Shown one piece after another: positions 50,838-61,265 of a stretch of 64,000 bases of DNA; the first letter of the stretch is position 1; the number at the start of each line of letters is the position of its first letter. The notes below the pieces were generated by a model that did no database searches, was not told the origin of the DNA, and saw only the letters and a list, made by a program, of their open reading frames with translations. This stretch comes from Phalacrocorax aristotelis (lineage: Eukaryota; Chordata; Aves; Suliformes; Phalacrocoracidae): assembly GCF_949628215.1 (NCBI RefSeq), contig NC_134282.1:17030723-17094722 (forward strand), given 5' to 3'. The position numbers and the translations under genes are program-made.

Positions 50838-53709
50838 ACTGCATCTGCCCTGGAAATCAAACAGCAGCTTTAGAAGGGGCATCCTGGGAAGAGCCCTCAG
50901 GTGCCAGAGAAGAAATTCAGGGAAATATTCTTTTATTAAAACAATTACAAGAGCCGCTGCATGTACTTCCTTATGCACCCATGCAGGTATGCCCCCCTTC
51001 CTGTCCATTGCACGCATTCCCTCCACCACAGACATTCTTGCACAACCAGGTGGCGAAGTGGCTTTCAACTTAAATCTGTGCAGAAGTCCTTCTCCTACAA
51101 ACGCATGGCAGACATCTTTGGTGCATTTTTTCCCCCTCACACCTACTGTTCCCAATGAATGCCGTGCCCTGTCCCACCAGAAGAAGGTGAGTTTCCAAAC
51201 TCCACGTGCAGGGGAGATCTTATGCCAGCGCCACAAGTGCTGCAGCCAAGAGGGCAGGCTGGAGAGTACAGAGGGTCTGAAATGGTCAGCCAAGGCAAGG
51301 ACTTCCCAGGGATCCCTGAAATACTCTCATTTCCTATAAACTCCCTCTTCCTCCATTTCTAACTGTCTTTTCCCATGAACTGAAGCGGTCGTGTCCTGCA
51401 GCACCCTCTAATTGATTATTAAGTGAGGGGTAATGCACCAGAGTTTGTGACTTAGCTCTTTGCCAAACACCTCTGTGCTTATTCATACGCATGGAAAAAT
51501 AAAACAACAAAAAAACATCCAATTCCCCATAAAAATTTGCAAAGCTTCTCCCACAATGCCTGGAAACCTTCTCACTAGGGTCCTGGTTAGACTAGTTGCA
51601 AGGTGTAATTCCTGATTTTCCACTGCACCCTTCCGTTGCATTGTCACTTCTCCCTTCCAGCTCTACACTACCCACAAGTCTGAGCTATCCCACTTTGGCC
51701 TTTTATCTAGTATCTAATCTGGAAGCTTGACTGGGGTGGTCTCCTTGTTAGTTGTCTGTGTAGCATCCACCAATATGGGGCACTGATCCTCATCTAAAGG
51801 CTCCAAGAGGGACCCTGTGAACCTGGAATACCAAAAGAACATGCAACTATGCTGTCTTTCATCAATAAGCCTGCAAAGAGGCAAGAAAATGCAGACACAC
51901 TCGTGTTCCTCCTTCCTTTTACACATGCTCCCCCTCCTTCTCAGTTTACCTGCAATGCAAATAGAGTTTGAGAAGAGCTCAGAGCTCCAGGCAGGACCAC
52001 CAAGCAGGGCCAGGCTGTACATGCCGTATTGTGACACACCCCTATGCTTCCCACAGGCTGCAGGTCTTAATCTGCAAATTGATCTAGATGGACAATTACT
52101 AGAAACATGGGGCTGCATGACGGAGTGAGGCAGGAGGGAAGAGACACAGTGCTGGAGCCTAATACAAAACCCATGGTCTAAACTGCCAGCTTTATTTTCA
52201 CCTTCAGTGGTGCTGCTTACACTTTCACCTAGCCCTGCACCCTGCCATGGCCAAACAGGTACCAGATGCTGCTCTTCAGGTCTGTTAGCATAACTTTGCT
52301 TTGTGCAGGTGTTGGCAATCACACCTGCACACAAAACAGGGCAAAATCCAACCTAGGCCAGAAAGCAATGCTCCAAGGTGATCACTGGAGGCTACATTTC
52401 AGCTTGCATGTCCCACCCTGCACTGGGGCATGGTGATGCCACAGCATATATGGCAAACACCACCTTAATTGAGGCAGACATATTCTTTACCCTCTGTAGC
52501 TGGTCCACCCATGAGAATAACCTCCTTCTGCTCCAACAAACTCTCTGTTCACTTAGGGTGCTGTGGGAGAAGAAAGAAGGTGTGCTACAGGCAACTGCCT
52601 TTGCCCAATTCCCTTTGCCTTTGGACAGGATGTCCCCTCTCTTCACACAAACACACTCTGTCCCTTGCAAGCAGGCTCCAATACCAAAAAAAGAGGGATA
52701 TTTTGATCAAGACCCAGCCTGAGTAACAAGAAATTTGGAGTTTACTCACTTTTATAGTTAGACTTGCTTGGGACAATCTGCTGCAACCCACTACGCTTCA
52801 GATTCCCCATACGGAAACTGGAGTGATATTAGACTTATGAGGCTCCAAAAAATCTAAAAAGAACAAGGGTTAAATAGCTGATGGTTGCTAATAAACCCCA
52901 GTAACTCCCCACTTGCCTCAGCAGCATCTGTACAGGCAGCTGATATCCAACTAGCCTTGGTAAAAAGAAGTCAGTAAGCAGACAGAAAACCTTTTGACCT
53001 GCAAGACAGCCATTGCTCTGCCAGTGGAGGCTCACAAAATACTCAAGTATCTTTAACAGTGGTTCAGCTCTCAGATTTAAGGAAGGGTAAGAGCATCTGC
53101 AATGGGCTCAGCAGGATGTGTAAAGGTCTCACAGAAACATGATACCTAGATGGGCTAAGCATTAATGTCTGTGAAATGTTTCTGTAGGGGCAGAAAATTG
53201 GCTGAAGCCATGAAAGATCTAGCTCAGCAGCTCAGTCAATTGCCCAAAATAACAAGGTGGTGGCATCTGGGATCCTCCCCCACCAAGCCCGCCAGCAAAT
53301 GCCCCAGCAATCCCAGCATGCGTTCATCCCTGTCATCACACTTTGCTGGGCATCAGTGGTGGACAGCACCCCACCCCGAGAAAACATGGGCATTCTTGGC
53401 ACTTCGCCCTGAAGGCAAGGTCATCAGACACGATGATGAATTCTTTGCCTGGCATATCCACAGTGGTATGCAGGGGAACATGATCCTGCCCCAGGCAAGA
53501 GCCAAGTTTGATCAGGGCTGATCGCTCCAAGATCTGTCCTGCAAGGATCTTGCAAAGACAGTTACTGGCCACCCAGAACGAGCCCAGAGACGAGAACGTG
53601 AAGGTTTCTGGGGAGTTCATCCAAGTATCCCAGAGGTATGAAGCAGAGCAGCAGAAGCAGCAGAGCCCATGAGAACAGATGCTCTTTCTGGTCGGAAGCA
53701 TAGTGGAAA

Positions 53710-54447
53710 GTGGCACTTCTCCCAGTGCCCTACAATCCAGCATGCACAAGTCACCATGAATGGACACAGCAGAGCCTTCCAGGCAACCCTTCCAACTTGG
53801 CACTAACTTGGCCTCTGGAACAGAGGAACTCTGGCCTTTTCCAAAATGATCTGCCTGACACAAGGCTCAAATACTTGGCTGAGCAGAGCTGGGATCCACC
53901 CTCATTCTTCAGACACCCTCTGTGGGACCTTGAAGGGATCCTGTCTTCTCTTCATGTGCTCCAGTCTCCACTGGATTCTCCAGGTCCTGTCTTCTCACTG
54001 TGCCCCAGCTGTCCTTTGAGGACAACAGCCCTTTCTCGCCTCAATAGAGAGCTGTGCTTAAACTCGTTAACACTAAGAGGACACTCTGGTAGCATGGTGG
54101 TGGCCTCACCACACCCCAGCCATCTCTGGGGCACACATCTTGTGAAGATTTTCCTCCTTTTGCCCTGCAGCAGCACAGCAATGCCATCACAGATGCCTTG
54201 CAGATCTGCTGAGGCCCACAGGGATCCAGAGGAGTCAGGACAGCAGAGGCAGGTCAATGTGCAAGGCCTCCATGGTGCTTCTGTACCTCCACCAGCCCTA
54301 GGAAGGGGGGTCCCACATCTGCAAAGGTGCCCACGAAGTGACAGCTCAAGTCCAAATTATACTTATTTTCCCTGTGTGCTAAATGCATCTCAGTCTTATG
54401 TGTTGTCTTCTCCCTGTGATGGAAACCCACCCTGCTTCAGCCAGTGA
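53710..54447 (+). other. Longest non-LINE open frame, 245 codons, unrecognised
   Basis: The frame starts at an ATG at 53,710 and ends with a stop at 54,447. The product would be rich in Ser, Pro and Leu with no transmembrane segment, repeat, coiled coil or motif that I can recognise. On the other strand, frames at 53,336-53,863 and 53,952-54,257 overlap it, which is a sign of locally raised GC and few stops and not of coding. I see no promoter, Kozak context of note or clear splice arrangement. A lineage-specific gene or a very old pseudogene cannot be excluded, but chance is the simplest reading. Confidence 0.12.
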
Positions 54448-55978
54448 AGAACAAAGGAAACTCCAGAGGCAGCAAACATTAAGAAAACCCTGTCTTAAAG
54501 CCTCCCCCCATGACATTTTCCCCACCACCATCTGTTTTGCAAATGCAACAAACTAAACTCCCTGGTAGCTAAAATCCTTGCTTCTCAGAAAGTACATGCA
54601 TTCCTGTGCCAAAGTAAACAATCTCATGGCTAGTTTACATCAAAAAAGTGCACTAATTATATCTTAAGCAAAGGAACAACAAATAGGTTGAAAGGCTGCC
54701 ATAGTATACTCTGTGGAAACATTCCCCAGTAAAATAACCATAATGGAACCTTCAATGCATACTCAGCCTGGCACCCTTACCTTCAAAGCAGCTAAGGATG
54801 TACGGACCTAGTCTTCCTACAGCTGTCACATAGGTTATACTCCAACCAGCTTCCCACTATCACTGCAGGTTTAGTGGTGGTGTGCTTCAAATGGTGCAAG
54901 GATTTTCCAGTTAACATAAGGAGAAGGGATTACATGGTCCTGTTGGCTGGCTGTGTGGGAGAGCTGGTTGCAAGCTGGTTGAGGGCTGCATCAGGTGCAG
55001 GAAGCCATTGCAATGCAATGTCGGTGCACTCCCTCACAGGAACATGACAATGCGGTGATGGAGAAAAAAGAAGGGAAAGAACTCTGTTTTCCTCACATGG
55101 ACCTTCCTTTTTCTTTGGGTTCATGTGCAAGCATTGAATTCTGGGATATGAGCAAAAGTCCAACAACTCAAGCCAAAACTGATCCTCAGCTGGTGCAGAC
55201 CATCTGTTTGAGAGTAGAAAGGGCCAGGGAGGAGAAAGCAAGTCTCCCATTTCCACACAAGTCTGTGAGCTGGCCTGGTTTTGGCTTTGGCTTTGATGAT
55301 TCCTGAGCTGGGGGACCATCTGCTTCAGGAAGGGTTGTAGCACCACAGCTCCATCTGGAGTCTCAGGTTTGGCTGGATGCAGGCAGAGGACAACCCCACT
55401 TAGATTGGCCCAGAAATCCCACCTGGAGTTTGGCTTCAGGGGCTCAGGATTTGAGGTCCACTCTTTCAGTACATCAGCCACCAAATTCAGCTCTTTGCAA
55501 GAATATGCTTCAACGTGGCCTAAGTGAATTCCGATGAAAACCCAACCTTACATTGAGGGAAGAGTACTCAGATAGACTTTTCCATCAGTTAAGAAAGAGA
55601 CTCTAGTTAAGCCTGTGCAGTTTTCCCAAAGAGGCAGCACCATGCAGCTTGAACTCAGCAGCTCCTGCAAGAGCCCAAAGCTGGGAGATTTATGCAGGTC
55701 ACTCGTTAACTGGCTCTAGTACCAACTTCTTTCAAGTCATCCATGCTCATGGCAAGTTTCAGTTACCAGGACCCATAAAAACAGGCTTTTCCCTCCAGAC
55801 TATAAAGAATTGCAACCTAAAAGCATGTCCCAGAGAGTTAGCTTACCCATGTCACTGCCAGGAGTACAACAAAAGGTGCCTCCCACAGAGCAGAAGTGGG
55901 GCGCTTGGTGGCACACCACACACACACTCCGCCCCGGATCAGTATGGTCCTTCTTAAAAGCTGCTATGGGAGGAAAAG

Positions 55979-55992
55979 AAAAAAAAAAAAAA
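55979..55992 (+). repeat. Poly(A) tract, 14 A
   Basis: A homopolymer run without a recognised upstream element. Confidence 0.8.
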
Positions 55993-58487
55993 GGAAATCC
56001 CTCCCTATAATCACTTCAAAGCACATTGACTGGGAAACAAAATGCAGAGAACTGATTATTCTCACATGCTCCAGCTCCTGCAGAGACCCTTGTAAACCCA
56101 TGTGGCACCCCAGGGCTAGTGCAGAGACTTGGGAAACAGTCTGAATCCCAGGGGCCTTGCTAAATATCACAGACAATTCTCTTTGGTACCAGTTGCAGCA
56201 AAGGAACCAGGGAAGATGACACATTAAAGAAGGTCAATAGAAAAAAAAATGGTTTTTTCCTGTCATTACACACCCTAGAGATGGCATACTGTGGAGAGTA
56301 AGTGAATTAAGGAAATGCAATCCAATATTTTATACGTATTGATTATTTGACGCTCTCCTGTTAAACCACTAGCTTTAAAAGCTCTTATATATAGGACATA
56401 GCTGAAATACATAGATGATGAGTTTGGATATTGTCTATGTTGGCGTAAATCAAAAACAAGTCCACGGATAAGAACAGAATTAGAGTGGATACAATGAGTA
56501 CACAAAAAAATATTCAAAGCAGCTTACAGATTTAATGCATTCTGCTGACAGTAGTCAGGGGAGAGGCTGTTTGTTTATTTAATCCAGAGAATTTTTGGGC
56601 ATACAGAAAAATAGAAGTAGGTAAGGCTAAACCTAGATCCCACTGCAATTTTAGAAGGTTTGCGTATCAGTTTCTATGGCTTGTAGCACTTGTTTCTGAA
56701 GGCGAAGTTCAAATGAATATCACCCAGGTGGCACCGTACAGTCCCCCCTTCGCTAATCTTCATGCTGGAGCAGCCAACAAATTGGCAAAACTAGTTCGGC
56801 GGGCAGTCAGGGGAGGGATGGAAGCAGCACACGGTTGCCTTGGAGTTATCCAGGGTTATCTACACATCACACTGTACGCTCCCTGCTTCTCATAATTAGA
56901 GTGTCTAGACAGGAGATGATGCTGGTGAAGCAGCAAGTAAAAAGGTTTTGCAGAGTTTTTCAGAGGAGCCCAGCTAAAGCAGTGATTACAACAGAATGAC
57001 GGACACAAGGCTTGCAGAACCCAGCTGAGATTAGAGCCAATTTTGACCCGAGTAAAGGTCCTTTCATAACCCTCCACATCCTGAAAAAGCTGCTGAATCA
57101 GAGCACTGATGGCCCAAGCACTCAGGAGGGCTCAGAGCTTTTGAACCAGCCTCAGACTGGAGGTTTCTGCAAAAGTAATTGCAGCTGTGTCTCAGCTTCA
57201 TCCAGATGCTGGCATTTAGCAGCCTCAACTTGTGTAAACCAGCTTCACTCCACTGAATTCAACAACAATTGACACCAGCTGAGAATCTGGCTCTCGATGT
57301 GGTTTAAATATAGTCTAAAGAAAGAGAACTTACAGAAGGATTGCCCAGTTCCTCATGTCCATTTCCCCCTTGGGGTAGGGCTGAATAAGATTATTTTTTT
57401 CTTTCTAATTTAGCTCCAGTTATTTTTAACAACAGCATTATGAGCTCACATTTATTACAGCACCTTCCATCCTCCAGGAGCCAGGCTGCCTTTCAGGCTT
57501 CACCAGGAATCACAGAGAGAGACGGACGCAGCACTCCGCACAGCGCCGGGATGGAGCCACCTCTGGATGCAACACAGCCGATGCTCACCACACGCAGAAG
57601 CCTGGCCACAAACACAACAAATCACTGAGGGGACTAAAACAATTCAGCTTCAGCATTGCAAGAGCAAGCCCCATCCATTTGCACAAGGAAGCAATCCAAG
57701 CAGCAGTTTCAAATCCTCCCTTGAGCTGGCCAGGAGATGGACATGATGTTCTTACAGCCATGCAGGGTGTCAGGATCACACATTGTGGCCCTACATGCGC
57801 AACACGAGGCCAGATGGCCACACATACTGCTGGGGAAAGGCAAACATGACTGACCTTTGAGAAAGGAAGAGTAGCTGGATCACTCCTGCTGTGACAAACC
57901 AGGGCTCTGTTGGCATTCCCCCATCTCTTTAACTGAAATGTCCCTGCAAAGCCAAAGGATATGGCTCTGAAGCCAGTTATATGGCAATCTCCATGTGCAG
58001 CATTACCAGGCTATGATTCTCCAAAACTTTAGCCACACTGCAGTGACACTTAGGCTGACTGTTAACCAAGGCAGGGAGGTCATTTGTGCCAGTGGCAGGA
58101 AAGAGATTTGCTTCGGAGGAGCTTCAGAAAGCTCAGAGGTCTGACGTTCCTGTTTGGGAGCAGATGGGATAGTTGCCATCTCTTTTTCAACACGAGAGAG
58201 AAACTGCGAAAGTAGAACAGGAAAAATAAGTTGTCTCATGGGCTAAAATCTGTGCAGTTATGCTAGAGGTAGAGTGACACCAAGTTTTGTTGACAGCGGT
58301 ATGGTCTTTTTCTGGGCTCAGACTAGGAAGCTAGGGCCCCACTCAGATGCTACCATATGGCAACTGCTCGGAAATGGCATCTTCCAGACAGTTCCCCTCA
58401 AGCCACCACAGAGCAATGGAAATGCAGCAAATAAAAGCTGTGGCCACCACCCAAATGCTCCATCAAAGACGTGAACTCTGGCCTCTT

Positions 58488-58521
58488 AAAAAAAAAAAAA
58501 AAAAAAAGAGAGAGAGAGAGA
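58488..58521 (+). repeat. Poly(A)20 followed by (GA)n
   Basis: About twenty A followed by about six to seven GA units. A compound simple repeat; no retrotransposon body is recognised upstream of it. Confidence 0.9.
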
Positions 58522-60229
58522 AAAGAAAACCAACACAAACAAAAAACCAGATCCATTAATGAAGAATAAAGCACAAGGCGAGGGGTGATGAAAACAAATA
58601 AAACTAAGGCTGTAAAATGCCTGGTATGTAAGATGTGTTGAAACTTGCTGCTGACAGCAGTTTGAGCAGACATTCGCATGCAGCCATTCATAAGATGCAT
58701 AGTAATTACCTTCTCCGGGAGGCTGTATTATGATGATTTCTTTAAGCAGAGCACAATATCTCTAGCAACAGGATATAATTACAGCAAAGGATATGCCTCT
58801 TAACCTCCTTCCACCCCCCAGCCAGCTCAGGGAGAGAGCTGGGAGCTGGGGGCTCTGTGGTAGTAGTTTACCCTGTAGCGAAAGTTGTTTACCCTGTGCT
58901 ACTGCACTCAGTACTTGGAGACAAACACACTTTTGATAGGTGGCATTGCTTTCACAGGAACCCAACTTCTTTCCCCTTCAACTTAGGGTGGGAACACTCC
59001 CAACACTGCCGGACATTGACAGAGCTGGCAGCGGCCACCAGGCCACTGGAGGAGTTCGGCACAGCCAGGCTCCTCTGGGCCGACACCTTGGTGGTAAATA
59101 AATAAATACCAAAAATAAACAGGCAAGGGAATGACTCAGAACAGAAACATGCTGGCAGTACTGCGAGGTGGTGGGTCTTCCCACCTCCAGGGTGGGACCT
59201 TGCTGGCCCCAAATACCCCACTGCAGAGCCCCTTTGGAGAGCTAGCATCCTCTAAAGAAACACCCAAGGCCCCCAGATAGGACTGGCACCATACCCAGCA
59301 TGGGCCATGGTGTCTCCAGGGGATGGATGCCACCTCCTGGTGATTACCTGGCCCATCTGCAGTAGCTGAAGTACCAGTGTTGGTCCTCTCAGCTCAGGTC
59401 CCTGGGGCTGCCTATTCTGTTCCACTTCTACAGCCCTCCTGCAGAGAGGCACAGGAAATCCTGTTGCTGCAGCTGTTGGATTAATTCATGTAGGGTCCAG
59501 AAGTAGAGAAAGATGGAGGCAAAGACAAAGCCCTAACAGATGTGTGTTCAACCAAGGGACCTGGTCTCTCACATTGCCTCCATCCACCCCCAGTACTCAC
59601 TTCTCTGGATTTCTCTGGGATGGTGAAGTGTCCAGCACAGTCAACGGTGGTCAGCGAGATTTGCTGCACTGGGAAGCAGCTCAGTGTGGTGAAGTCCCAT
59701 CTGCAGACCAGCAGGTCTGTGAGCACCACTTGTTCCTTCTCATTATTTCAATCATCAGTCCTAGGGGGAAAAGCAGACAGTTAACCCCTGGCCCCATGCC
59801 TCCCCACCCCAAACCGAAAATGCAGTGCTGCATCTGACCCAAGGCTCTGTTGTTTCTAGCCCACACACTAATTATCTGAAAATAAAAATAGGAGATCAAC
59901 CTTCATTTTCCAAAAGCATCCAGAGTAGCTGTGCTCAGTGGCTTTGGCTGTCCATGCCAGATATTGAGAGCAGAGAGTTTGGGAGGTTTTCAGAGCCCTT
60001 TTTCAAGATCCAGAAAGGTTTACTTCCCATTTCAGGGTAGAGGACGTTTTTTGTAGATGAGAGACTGGAAAGCTCCTTTCTCTAATACGAAGCAACTAAA
60101 ATTAAAGAATAACCAACATTTTCCTCGCTGGTCTGGAAATTGTATTACAAGTGAGAGTCAGCTTGGTGCAAGTCTGCAAGCTGTGATACCAATAGGAGAA
60201 TTTCCCTTCCCGTTTACAAGGAAATGAGT

Positions 60230-60490
60230 TTTGCATCCACCGGATGGCAGTGTAGGGAGAGCAATCATATTAGTCGTAGTATGATTTTCCATTTAAGACT
60301 CTCAAAAGTGATTGCAGACACAGCAATTCATTGCTTATTAAGATCTCCCTGCATTACAACGAGGGGGAAAATCTAGGTCTCATTAATAATCCATCTTCTA
60401 GGATCTCTATAAGAGGACAGATTCTGATTAGCCAAGATCATTCAATGAATTATTTGGCTTGTCTGATAAAATGAATTGATTGATTGGAAG
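60230..60490. promoter_or_regulatory. Candidate enhancer: cluster of homeodomain-type motifs
   Basis: The stretch has a high density of TAAT/ATTA and related words: cattaataatcc at 60,381, tgattagcc at 60,425, and gaattgattgattgg at 60,473 with TGATTGAT, a PBX/HOX-type composite; a GATA word (ctgataaaatg) lies at about 60,463. It is adjacent to the CTCF-like site at 60,237 and about 600-900 bases left of the CpG-rich block. Motif density alone is weak evidence in AT-rich DNA. I infer possible enhancer function from the combination and from the unique, non-repeat appearance. Confidence 0.3.
60237..60250 (+). promoter_or_regulatory. Candidate CTCF site 1
   Basis: ccaccggatggcag matches the core CTCF pattern CCASYAGRKGGCAS in 13 of 14 positions (G instead of A at position 6). 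CTCF is the zinc-finger insulator and loop-anchor protein. The orientation is plus. Confidence 0.45.
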
Positions 60491-60968
60491 GGAGTATACT
60501 TTAAACAGTTCACTCTTTATAACAAAAACAAAGGCTTTAGATAGAAATAGAAATACAAATAGTAAAAAGGCAGTATTTCTACATCAACAGAAGGTAACTT
60601 CATGCACGAGGCTGGCGGGTGCTGGCAATATACACAAAGTTCTCTTCAGAGTTCAGATTCCGCAGGACTGAATTATTTTAAGCCTGAAATGGCAACATTT
60701 TCTGCAGTTTCTGTTGTCAAAACATTTCAGTGTGCAGGAAAGTCTATTCTACTCTCAGACACGGCAGGACTAGTTATCGGCTGCAGAGAGCGAAGTTTTG
60801 TTTCCTGCATAGCATAAAGCTCTACATAATAAAGCTCAGCGTTAAAATTCAGGTAAATAATATTATTTAAATCCGTCGTATCAACAAGACGATTGCCCCA
60901 GGGTAAAAAGTGGCGGAAAATTCGCAGGGAACAGAACGTGGGAAGCCAAGCCACGGGCTACCCTCTTG

Positions 60969-60981
60969 CCACTAGAGGGCA
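60969..60981 (+). promoter_or_regulatory. Candidate CTCF site 2
   Basis: ccactagagggca matches the core CTCF pattern CCASYAGRKGGCA at every position, in plus orientation. It lies about 130 bases left of the CpG-rich block and 730 bases right of candidate site 1, which has the same orientation. CTCF sites at the edges of CpG islands are common, so position and motif support each other. Occupancy cannot be judged from sequence. Confidence 0.6.
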
Positions 60982-61044
60982 ATAGCAAACAAGCGTCAAA
61001 AAACTCGAGGCGAGTTGATTGCGAGGAACTGGTGAATAAAAAGG

Positions 61045-61074
61045 AAAAAAAAAAAAAACAATACAAAAAAAAAA
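61045..61074 (+). repeat. Two A-rich runs
   Basis: A run of 14 A, then caatac, then a run of 10 A, directly left of the CpG-rich block. An A-rich tract beside a CpG island could help exclude nucleosomes, but this is inference. Confidence 0.8.
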
Positions 61075-61094
61075 CCCAAACAACCAGTGCAGTT

Positions 61095-61265
61095 GTGTTT
61101 ACCGAGGCAGGAGCCGTGGCTTCCCGGTGAGCGCCGGTCCCGGGCGGCGGCGCCGCTCCCCCGGGAGGCGCAGCCCCCGCCCCGGCTGCCGGCGCTCGCC
61201 CCCGGGCAGCGGGCAGGTAGCGCCTGCCCTCGGCTCCGGGTTTTGGTTTGTCTGCGTTAGTCAGC
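61095..61265. promoter_or_regulatory. Compact CpG-rich block, candidate promoter
   Basis: By eye about 23 CpG dinucleotides fall within some 160 bases, with very high GC, while the rest of the window is CpG-poor. It contains a GC-box word (gggcgg at 61,142-61,147, a possible Sp1 site). Upstream DNA from about 60,770 to 61,020 also keeps scattered CpG (for example in agcgaagt, gtcgtat, ggcggaaaattcgc), so the unmethylated region may be larger than the GC-rich core. No TATA box is obvious. A possible splice donor (gtgagc) at 61,127-61,132 would suit a plus-strand first exon ending at 61,126; a second possible donor (caggtag) is near 61,213-61,219. No coding first exon is recognised, so a non-coding first exon, a lncRNA start, a bidirectional promoter or an isolated CpG island are all possible. 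Confidence 0.55.

Larger units (their letters stand above)
50166..60229. other. Non-coding stretch with several longish unexplained open frames
   Basis: No exon with a recognisable domain is seen. Local GC is somewhat higher at 50.7-55.5 kb, which lengthens chance frames: 237 codons at 50,626-51,339 (it runs through a TG repeat), 206 codons at 51,714-52,334 (minus), 175 codons at 53,336-53,863 (minus), 245 codons at 53,710-54,447 (plus), and 184 codons at 54,930-55,484 (minus). None resembles a family I know. Several overlap on opposite strands. Two poly(A) tracts and a (TG)17 run are listed separately. A small CpG cluster lies at 57,520-57,600. Confidence 0.5.

Noticed and set aside
50626..51339. 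237-codon plus-strand frame and 185-codon minus-strand frame across the TG repeat
   Set aside because: Their length comes largely from the (TG)17 run, which has no stop in these frames (Val-Cys on one strand, His-Thr on the other). The rest has no recognisable domain.
57520..57600. Small CpG cluster
   Set aside because: Too short and too weak for a CpG island, and no promoter motifs or exon beside it.
58857..58895. Repeated gtttaccctgt words (about 21-base spacing)
   Set aside because: Only two partial copies, with no sign of a longer tandem array; recorded as a minor coincidence.
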